64,000 nucleotides of DNA. Origin: Aspidapion aeneum (lineage: Eukaryota; Arthropoda; Insecta; Coleoptera; Brentidae). Location: contig OY755047.1 in the NCBI GenBank assembly GCA_963576565.1, forward strand, positions 33,586,851 through 33,650,850. The letters run 5' to 3'. The notes beneath the pieces were generated by a model. That model saw only the letters and a list, made by a program, of their open reading frames with translations, was not told where the DNA came from and did no database searches. This document shows, one piece after another, positions 55,977 to 64,000 of the stretch; within the stretch, counting starts at the first letter, position 1, and every line of letters begins with the position of its first letter. The position numbers and the translations under genes were made by a program.

Positions 55977-55992
55977 TGGGTCGAAGGGCCAT
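55977..55992 (-). other. Candidate primer-binding site of the intact BEL/Pao element
   Basis: Reading the minus strand away from the 5' LTR, four bases (TTTA) are followed by TGGCCCTTCGACCCAA. A PBS normally begins TGG, the complement of a tRNA CCA end. The BEL/Pao element at 36627 has TGTTCCTTTCGAGCCGAA at the same 4-base offset. Both resemble the complement of a tRNA acceptor of the tRNA-Tyr type as I remember it; identity not verified. Confidence 0.5.
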
Positions 55993-55996
55993 TAAA

Positions 55997-56409
55997 TGTG
56001 CGTGCAAGGGCTGAAAAATAACGGAATTTCCTTCGATAGGTCGCCGGTATTGGCTTCACAAGCACATTTAAAATTAAATGTCGGTATTGACGATTGAAAA
56101 TGGAAAGTTACGATACATATGGAATTTTATATGAAAAGGCACCTACCTCGGACTCTCTTGCAGCTCCAGTCGACGTTTAAACGTCCAGTTTTTTCACCTC
56201 AAATTCACTTTTTTCGGGAACGTGATTTTGCTAGTGTCTTGTTGTGACGGTGGTTCTTTGCGCACTCATTGCGGCGCTGCTTCTCTTCCACGTGTCCGGT
56301 GCCGTGAAACCCCATATGCATATTTTAGAGCGCGAAAATTTAAATTATTTTAAACGCGCAGAAAAGGAAAAGAAAATGAAAATTAGGAAATTTCTTGCTT
56401 GCACCAACA
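55997..56409 (-). repeat. BEL/Pao 5' LTR (minus-strand element)
   Basis: It has the same sequence and length as 49318-49730, with TG...CA termini. Promoter function is expected here, although no individual core promoter motif was assigned. Confidence 0.95.
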
Positions 56410-56414
56410 CATAC

Positions 56415-58734
56415 CAAATATTTTCTAAAAAAACTAATTTCTAGAGTTTAATAAACTAATGAATGGATTTTGGTAAAATAAACCAATGAGTGCTTTTTAA
56501 TTCGAGGCAAGAGTTTTGCTGATAAAATATAACAAAAAATCTATATTATAAGTATACGCTGTCCCATTTTTATCATTTGGGTGGTTTCGGGAACTTCTAG
56601 AGAAGATTGAAGAAAAAACGACTACACCTTAGTGTGCTTTAATTTGAAGAGAATAATGTTGGTAAACATCGCATATCAATATTATAAAGATAGAAACCGA
56701 AAACACCCAAAAGTGTCGAAAATGCACCCTGTATACTAGGGGATCAAATAGACTCTTTAAATCCTGATGCAAAAATTTTGATAAATATCTCAAGGTCTGA
56801 GTATATAATTCGGAGTTTTTGACTTTTTTTAACAGAACAAATCTACTTACTGTAAAAAATTTACTAAGAGCAATGTATTACCAAGGTGAAAGAGTAAAAA
56901 GCTAAAAAAACACCTTTGACAATTTGAAATAAAAAGAAACACTTTTACCTGTGTTTTAAATTTTAGGGATTAAATTAACACTTTTCTATATCCAGAAAAA
57001 AATAATATAAAGTAGATTTCTTATCTTTAGGGAAAAATAATAACAATCAAAACTACGGATATTACCAACTGTAAATAAGTTATTGATTTCTAATATTATA
57101 AATCGATAAAAAAATTAATTCTGTAAAAAGAGTCATTTAAATAGAATGGCTGTCAAAGCTGTACCGGTAATATTTTACACTTATTTAAATTTTATAATAT
57201 TTATATAAAAAATTTTATAGGAAAATGTCTATAATATATTATTTTATTTTTAACAAAATCTGCACGCCCATGGTTTTTCATCGATTTCTCTTTTATACCT
57301 CTTACAGTGTTGCCTGCGAGGATTCGGCGAAATTTTCTGAGATTTCATGCATGATGAATGAATTTGCGTATTAAATAATGGGGATGCGTCTTCTAGGGTT
57401 CCTTGAATTTCTTTGGACCTGTCCATCAAAGTTGATGCTTGAAGATAAGGGCTTCTACGCTAGTTGTTCTACAGTACAAATATTATAAAACCTGAATAAA
57501 CGAAAACGTAGATAAAGTTTAGGAAATAATATCAAGAGTTAAAAAACAAAATCTTTTATAAATCAAAGCCAAATCTGCAGCAAGGATAGTAAATGAAACT
57601 TAAGCGTAAAAAGATAAAAGTTTTTTATCCCTCATTTACGGATTATGGATTTGACGCATGTACAAAGAAAAGGAAAATAAACAGAGTTTTGAAAAAAAGT
57701 TTAACTTCGTCACGCAATAAGATCACCATCCACTACACAATATAGTTAAGGAAAAAATTTAAACAACAGAAACCAAGGGTTAAGTATTTAAGAGACTAGT
57801 AGAGCATGAGGTCGAATTCACTGTTTAGAGCAGTAAAAAAACAACTTTCTCTAAGATATAAAACTTTTAGAAGAATAAATTTGGTTAAGACTGCACACAT
57901 TCTCCGATATTTGCCGTTAAAGCAAACAAAATTTCGGGACTGATATTTCCGTACGCTGTTTTTCGTACTTAAGTATCATGCTCTTGACGGGTAAGCATGA
58001 TAACAGTCATAAGCTAAAATACATAGAAATATATATAACACGGTATATTCCAGATGGTCCGGTTATGCAAATTTCAAAAAAGGACTCCTTTAAATGACCT
58101 CTATCTTCAAATAAAATACAGGTATAATTTTTGTGAATAACTTTAAAAATACTAGATCCTATTTAGAGAAACTCGTACCAGATGAAGTTATGCGATCAAG
58201 GTTTTTACTTAGATTTCATTAACCATGATATCTAAATAAAGAAGGCAGCTATTTCTTGCCTTGTTCTGGCAAACGCATCACATTTTCCCAGAAAAAGCAG
58301 TGACGTTTTCTCAAAGTGACCAAAAGGAAGGAACGGAAGATCTCTGTATCTCCCTAACCCGGTTGTCCCTGGTAGTTTTTCCGTCAGTATTCCAATAACT
58401 TTTCAATTCCTGATTTAAAGCCATCTGAGTTTAGTTTACTCATATTGCTCTTTTTCATCCTAGTTATTGCCTCCAAGAAAGAGCTAGTGCATGATTCACT
58501 ATGTTGCCGAGGACTCTCTGTATTTGGTAACTTTTAAATGTTAATAGCAGCTCTTTGTCTCACATACTTATGGGCTTAGTGTTCTTATTTTCGAAAGAAA
58601 ATTTATTTGCTACGAGTCATTAAATACATCATTCCACTATACATTAAATTTACAGGCTTTGAAAAAGGTTTCGATAGCATTGAGCACTGCGCAGTAAATA
58701 TCAAATATATCGCAGATACACAGACTTAGTAGCC

Positions 58735-58735
<1 letters not shown>
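56415..58735. other. AT-rich stretch without recognised genes
   Basis: No supported coding region. A moderately GC-rich block at 57280-57470 contains short minus-strand segments that might be LINE-derived, but I cannot confirm it. Confidence 0.45.

Positions 58736-58736
<1 letters not shown>

Positions 58737-58776
<40 letters not shown>
58737..58776. repeat. (TA)n microsatellite
   Basis: A pure TA run of about 40 bp at the left edge of the LINE fragment. Confidence 0.97.
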
Positions 58777-58779
<3 letters not shown>

Positions 58780-61720
58780 AACCAAGCCAATCCCCATAGA
58801 AACAGGTGTCAGCCAGAGTGACACAATATTTCTTAAACCATTTAATCGGGCCCTAGAAGATGTTTTTAAAAACTTGTGTTGGGAAGAAATAGTCAAAGTA
58901 AGCGGGCAATACTTGAACCACCTAAGATAAGATAATAACAAGTAAGAAAGAAAAACTAATAAACATGCTGAAAGAACTAAATTCAGCAGCTAAAAATATA
59001 GGTTTGAGTATGAACTACACTAAAACTAACATCATGAACACAAATGAAGAAATAACGATCAGAATAAAACAAGAGAAAATAGAACAAGTAGAGGAATATA
59101 TTATATGGACCTGGGACAAATTATTAAACTAAAACAGAAAACCAAACAGCTGAAATCAAGAGACGAGTAAGATTGACCTGGGAATCATTCGGTAAATTAA
59201 TCTACATATTTAAAAATAAAAAATATCCTGAGTACCTCAAATCGTGTGTAAGTGTATAATCAATGTATCCTTCCTGTACTTACCTATGAGCAAAGTTATT
59301 TAAGAAAAGCCGGACCTGTCCCTCGTCCACTCCGATTTTCTTGATTTTTTGTGGGAATATTACCTACCTGGAGAATAGACAAAAGCCAAAATATTGGCTT
59401 TCAAAAAAATGTATTGGCTAGGATATAGCCATTTTTCTGTTTATAATAAATTTTTGACATGATTTTGGGTATTTTCGATAATTCAGAAGTTTTTTGCAGT
59501 AAAATGTTGAAAATTAACACATTGATGCAGAAGTGATCAGAGAACAAGAATGTGGTCAATAATTTGACCTAGGACAAATTTCCACAAAAATGGTGGCCAA
59601 AACCCCTAAAATTTACAGAAAAATACCCATTTCTTGGGGAAACGTTGAAAATTTTTTTTTTCTTTAAATGTCTTTAATGCATCTTACAAATAAAGAATTA
59701 GCGAATCTAATGAGCATTTATTCATATTTTTCGGATAAATCGTTTAGGAAATACATTGTTTCAAAATTGGAAGTTTTGTTTTGTTCGCGGTAAAAATTGA
59801 GATTTTTGACCCAATAAGACAATCTTCGACTAATTTTTTGTGAGCGACACAGGTAGCTACTTAAAAAAAAAAGTAAAAAATGCAAACCCGTAAAATGCAC
59901 TGGGTGATTTAGCTATATTAGGCCAGTCATTAAAGCGAAAAAAAGACCCCCCTGCTTGCAAAAGGTGTTTCGTCGCGATTTTGACATATGACATTGACAT
60001 TGTCCTAAAATTAAATTTGAATTTTCGACCTTGTGAGGGGCCCCCCCTCCCCCCTGAGATACGAACCCTGAAGTGTTAGCAGTACACCCGTTTTCTATGT
60101 ATTTCCGTAGTGTATGCAAACGAAACCGAAATTATTCAGTTTTATGTAATTTTCTAAAAAGGTAAGCATATTACAGAAAGTATGTAATGAATTTTATTGT
60201 AGAAAATTAAATTATCTTTTAAACGATGTATCACCTAAGTGGGCTAAGTCCACGGTTAGCACTTAATTGGCATCCATAGGCCATTTTATAGGCTATTAGT
60301 TGGTCTTTATTTTATGTAATAAGAGATTTTCCCAAAAATAAGCAGTTTTCTAGTTAAAGGCCACTAAATAAAAAAACTGTTTAAAATCCAAAAACGCGGA
60401 GAAATGTTTAGCGTTATAACTCGAAAACCATTCGTCTGACAAAAAACTTTACAATAGCATTTTTGCAAGAAATTTTATTGTCTTCAACTTCAACTAAAAC
60501 CTTATTTTCTAAAATGTGCAGGGACCAAGTAATTAAAAAAAAAAGGTTTTTGTGCACACTAAATCCAAGACGGTGGGGTGGAACCGCGCCATGCAAGTCG
60601 AAAACTTAAATTTTCTTTTAGAACTCCAATGCAAACAACACACTTTTTGAAAGTTGGGGGTGTTTTTTTCGCTTTAATGACTGGCCTAATATAGCTAAAT
60701 CGCCAAGCGTCTTTAACGGGTTTGCATTTTTTTACTTTTTTTTTAGGTAGCTACATGTCTCGCTCACACAAAATAGATCTATAAGTCGAAGATTGTCTTA
60801 TTCGGTCAAAAATCTCAATATTTACCGCCTACAAAAACAACTTCCAATTTTGAATTCATGTATTTCCTAAACGATTAATCCGAAAAATATGAGTACGGGC
60901 TCATTAGATTCACTGATTCTTTTCTGTAAGACGCATTCAAAAAATTTTAAAAAAAATTTCCCCAAGAAATGGGTATTTTTCTGTAAATTTTAGGGGTTTT
61001 GGCCACCATTTTTGTGGAAATTTCTCCCAGGTCAAATTATTGACCACATTCTTGTTCTCTGATCGTACCAATTTTCAACATATTACTGCAAAAAACTTCT
61101 GAATTATAGAAAATACCCAAAATCATGTCAAAAATTTATGAAAAACAGAAAAATGGCTATATCTTGACCAATAAATTTTTTTGAAAGCCAATATTTTGGC
61201 TTTTATCTATCCTCCAGGTAGGTAATATTCCCACAAAAAATCAAGAAAATCGGAGGGGGTGAGGGACAGGTCCGGCTTTTCTTAAATAATTTTGCTCTAT
61301 GGATCCCAGACTAATCACTTACAAAATCAAACATGGACAAGGTAAAAAAAGCCCAAAGATCAATAGAAAGACAAATGTAAAACTAACAGAGGGAAAAAGT
61401 AATGAATGAAGAAGAATTAAAACAAAAGTAAGGAATGTCAGAGGAGAAGTGACAAAATAAAATTGAAAATTTGCCGGTTATAATATCAGACAGAAAGACG
61501 ATCGATGGAACAAATATATTGTTAACTGGAGACCTTGAGAAAATAAAAGAAGAAAGGGAAGATCCCAAATGAGAAATACGGACGATTTGAAGAAACTTGC
61601 GGGAAGTAGATGGATAAACACAGCGACAAATAGGGAAGAGTGTAAGATATTGTGGGAGGACTAACTATGTCCAAATATGGATCGAAGAAGACTAAATACA
61701 ACTCATGATGAATGCTGTTC
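58777..61720 (+). pseudogene. RTE-like LINE ORF2 C-terminal region split by a foldback element
   Basis: The part at 58777-59288 encodes 'SDTIFLKPFNRALEDVF', 'EEIVKVSGQYLNHLR' (the FADD block that should follow is deleted), 'LNSAAKNIGLSMNYTKTN' and 'KIEQVEEYI'. The part from 61297 resumes with 'GSQTNH' and ends with 'NTDDLKKLAGSRWINTATNR'. Joining the sequence at the CTATG duplication gives a continuous conserved 'CILPVLTYGSQT' reading. Many stops and frame changes exist. It is an old copy that was the target of the foldback insertion. Confidence 0.78.
59289..61296. mobile_element. Foldback element, about 650-bp inverted arms
   Basis: The left arm from 59289 (AGCAAAGTTATTTAAGAAAA) to about 59955 is matched in inverted orientation by about 60648 to 61296 (ending TTTTCTTAAATAATTTTGCT). 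The match is long and high, for example 'GGTGGCCAAAACCCCTAAAA', 'AGCCAATATTTTGGC' and 'TTTAGCTATATTAGGCCAGT'. About 690 bp separate the arms. CTATG at 59284-59288 and 61297-61301 is a 5-bp target duplication confirmed by the interrupted LINE reading. No ORF with motifs is present. Transcription across it would give a long hairpin RNA. Confidence 0.9.
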
Positions 61721-62539
61721 TCATTATTGGCTACCTTAAATTAATCCCATAAAGCAGGGTTAATATAAGGGCATGTAAAAAATCCTAAGCTTTCAGCGCC
61801 TTACTAAGTCCAGAAAATTCACGACCCTGCTGGGATTTGCCCCAGTTTGACGCTGAGGGTCATAAAGATAATTTTCGTTGTGCGCGCGAGAAAAACACTG
61901 TTTTAATCAAGATGGTGGCGCACGCAATTTGGCGAGAATAATTATTACTATTCAGCGATGCTTGAAACTTTTATAAGAAAGAGAAAATGCAGGAAAGTAA
62001 TGAGAGTTTTGAAGTTTTTTATAAAAAACTTGCAAGCATAGTAAATGGCAGTTTCTTCGTATTTTCTGAAGATCAAAAATATTTTTTTTTAAATCGGTTT
62101 TGGTGCCTTAGAATATGTGTTATCTTGTTTCATTTAATTTTTCAACAAAGATACAACAACTTTAAGTATAAATAATTTTAGTTTATTTTTGCTACGAATA
62201 TTAAAAGTAAATTTCTATTTGGACTGTATAAGTCGAGGTATAACTTTTTAGTCAACCCTGTATCATGTTAACATATTTTAATAGTAGTGTCAGCTATGTG
62301 GATTTCATTTATGCTCTTTGGGCTTAACCAGCTACATATTAAATATATATGTATTGTTACTTGATATAAATCAGTACTTAACGTAAATCAAATTAAAACT
62401 GTTTTCAAAAGCGTTATCGTAGTCCTGGTTGAAAGTAAGGGTAAAACACGTGTCACACCTTTGATTGAAAAAAATATTAAAAATTCAATACAATGGATAG
62501 TGTTAGTCTTCTCGGGTTATATAGTTACAAAGAGTAAAT
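61721..62539. other. Unannotated stretch
   Basis: A mildly GC-rich block (61770-61930) contains the words GTGCGCGCGAG and GGTGGCGCACGC but no supported gene. The 62-codon frame at 61987-62175 has no motif. Confidence 0.4.
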
Positions 62540-62628
62540 CAGGGCCGGCTCTAGGGCCGGGCAAGCCGAGCCCTTGCCCAGAGTAGCCACCTTAGTAAGA
62601 GGCAAATTGGCTGTAAAATAAACTTATA
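62540..62628. mobile_element. Possible single end of a hAT-like element
   Basis: CAGGGCCGGCTCTAGGGCC at 62540 resembles a common insect DNA-transposon terminus. No inverted partner was found before the window ends, so this is one end of a truncated element or of one extending past 64000. Confidence 0.4.
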
Positions 62629-63314
62629 CAGGGTGCCCCATAACTTAGGGGCCATAGTGCAGCAGGTGATACAAGAGGTTATTTCTGATAAAAAAGTTTA
62701 ACATGGGGGTCAGCACTCATCTGTTTCTAAGAGATTGAACTTTTAAAGTTAGAGGAGTGGGGGTAAAAGTGGTTTTACAAAAAAAGGTACATTTGTAACA
62801 GCCAAATGAATACTTAGATAATTTTTATCCAAAAATGTGGTATTAATATTTTTAATAAAATTGCAGGTTAATGCGATACAGGTTTTCAAAATAACCTTCA
62901 GAAATGTATAAAAAATTATAATTTTCTATAATTTTTGCTTACCTTTTTTTTTAATATTAATGACATTTTATTATAATGCCTCCCTAGATACGTAGTTATT
63001 AAAACATAGAATATCAAGAATAGTATTGCGTTTAATTGAGTATATAAAAGTTAATCCAGTTTTTCCTAAAATAAATTGACAGAATAATTTTTATAAAATT
63101 ATCTTTATCTTAATTTGTTGCTCTTGTACACGACAAGACTTCACTAAATTTTATATTTTAACTGCATTTTTGAAAAAATGTTAGTATTAGAAAAGTTTAA
63201 AAAATCGCCTAAGAAAGAGTTTTGATTCATGCCTTATATACACTTTCTTATTAGTTTATTAGAAATCTCTCCTCTCACCTGTTGTTTTATGGATCCTAAG
63301 TTATGGGACACCTG
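62629..63314. mobile_element. Inverted-repeat DNA element, copy B (686 bp)
   Basis: CAGGGTGCCCCATAACTTAG at the left and CTAAGTTATGGGACACCTG at the right, each flanked by TATA (62625-62628 and 63315-63318). Interior words are shared with copy A: 'CATAGTGCAGCAGGTGATA', 'CATCTGTTT', 'GAGGAGTGGG'. It is non-autonomous, with no transposase frame. Confidence 0.85.
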
Positions 63315-63318
63315 TATA

Positions 63319-64000
63319 GAAAATAGTTAAACCAATGTTTATTTGACTACTTTTGAAAAATTACAACGTGACATTTTACGAAAATGTTTTTTTGTTAAAA
63401 AAAAATAAGTATAGGACAAACAGAAGGAAACTGTTTTTGGTATAGGTACCTACTCACTTTAAAACATGTTTTAAAAGATGGCTTGACTTTTCGTGTAAAA
63501 GACCAAATCCAATAACAAACCAAAGCTACAGAGTAACATAGAAAAATATCAGAACATTCTTAGTACCCTGCTTTTACGACTGCAAATAAAAACCTACAGT
63601 TCTTCTTTTATAAATTATTGTAGAAAACAGACATTTTGCACAAATCTGAACACTTTTTTGACGCATCTTGTAAACAAAACAACATAGTGAAGATTGTCGC
63701 CGTAGAGTTTAGCCCATTAATTTTAATTCCCTAGTCCAGGAAATCCCTGTACTGACCATTTTCCAAAAACCTATAAATTTAAAAAGACCATTCTGGTGTA
63801 CTACTCACCTGAGCAAATTTTGTTTTTCCTTTAACTATATATCGATGGTTAAAAGACAAAAAGTCATAAGCAACACATTTGAAATAGAGTTTTAAGCGCC
63901 AAAGTTTTTTTTTCCTCGTCGAATAAGCTATTCTGGCTTCTACGAAGATTTTTTTATCGCTTAAGTCAAATGAAAAAGAATGGATCCTGGTTTTTTTTTA
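63319..64000. other. AT-rich end of window
   Basis: No gene or recognised repeat seen. Confidence 0.5.

Larger units (their letters stand above)
49318..56409 (-). mobile_element. Intact BEL/Pao LTR retrotransposon with identical LTRs
   Basis: Two 413-bp LTRs (49318-49730 and 55997-56409) show no difference by eye. They enclose a single 1770-codon gag-pol frame on the minus strand. CATAC occurs at 49313-49317 and 56410-56414, a perfect 5-bp target duplication. The element is 7092 bp. All catalytic motifs are present and there is no stop, so it is a candidate for a recently inserted and possibly active copy. The 5' leader (minus strand, 55996 to 55246) is about 750 bp. Confidence 0.96.

Noticed and set aside
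57280..57470. LINE C-terminal remnant on the minus strand
   Set aside because: Only a few weak word similarities across several stops; not enough to support a feature.

Overview
The window looks like a piece of a large, AT-rich, transposon-filled arthropod nuclear genome, most likely an insect. The evidence is three BEL/Pao retrotransposons, a Ty3/gypsy element, several Jockey/CR1-like and RTE-like LINEs, a Crypton tyrosine recombinase, hAT and Tc1/mariner-type non-autonomous elements, and the last exon of an insect-type nicotinic acetylcholine receptor subunit. No bacterial gene organisation is present. The species cannot be named from this sequence alone.

Layout. 1-2423: BEL/Pao element on the minus strand, cut by the window edge and decayed. 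4181-8839: full-length minus-strand LINE with a 10-bp target duplication, broken by a hAT MITE, a 134-bp tandem duplication and frameshifts. 8850-17000: mostly unannotated AT-rich DNA with a triple MITE array (10376-11019) and two hairpin-type elements near 14.0-14.6 kb. 17083-17271: the nicotinic receptor exon (minus strand). 17.8-18.97 kb: a MITE, a purine-rich minisatellite and a probable LINE/SINE 3' end. 19330-25717: Ty3/gypsy element with both LTRs and a 4-bp target duplication, dead through several stops and a lost integrase aspartate. 26540-29414: a Crypton recombinase pseudogene split by a roughly 2-kb satellite-like array. 31.3-32.0 kb: RTE-like fragment.

33243-44849 is delimited by hAT-type inverted repeats and an exact 8-bp duplication. 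It encloses a second inverted-repeat pair, then a LINE ORF2, then a BEL/Pao element (36627-42375) inserted in that ORF2: four levels of nesting. 45-48 kb holds a LINE remnant, a large palindromic repeat and a small two-exon THAP-domain gene (47640-48215). 49318-56409 is an intact BEL/Pao element with two LTRs that look identical, a 5-bp target duplication and one uninterrupted 1770-codon reading frame; it is the only apparently coding-complete mobile element here. 58.7-61.7 kb is an RTE-like LINE split by a 2-kb foldback element with arms of about 650 bp. 62.6-63.3 kb is a second copy of a TATA-duplicating inverted-repeat element also seen at 48.5 kb.

The only likely host genes are the nicotinic receptor exon and the THAP gene. 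Everything else recognisable is mobile DNA at different stages of decay. Several insertions can be ordered in time because the interrupted element can still be read across the junction.
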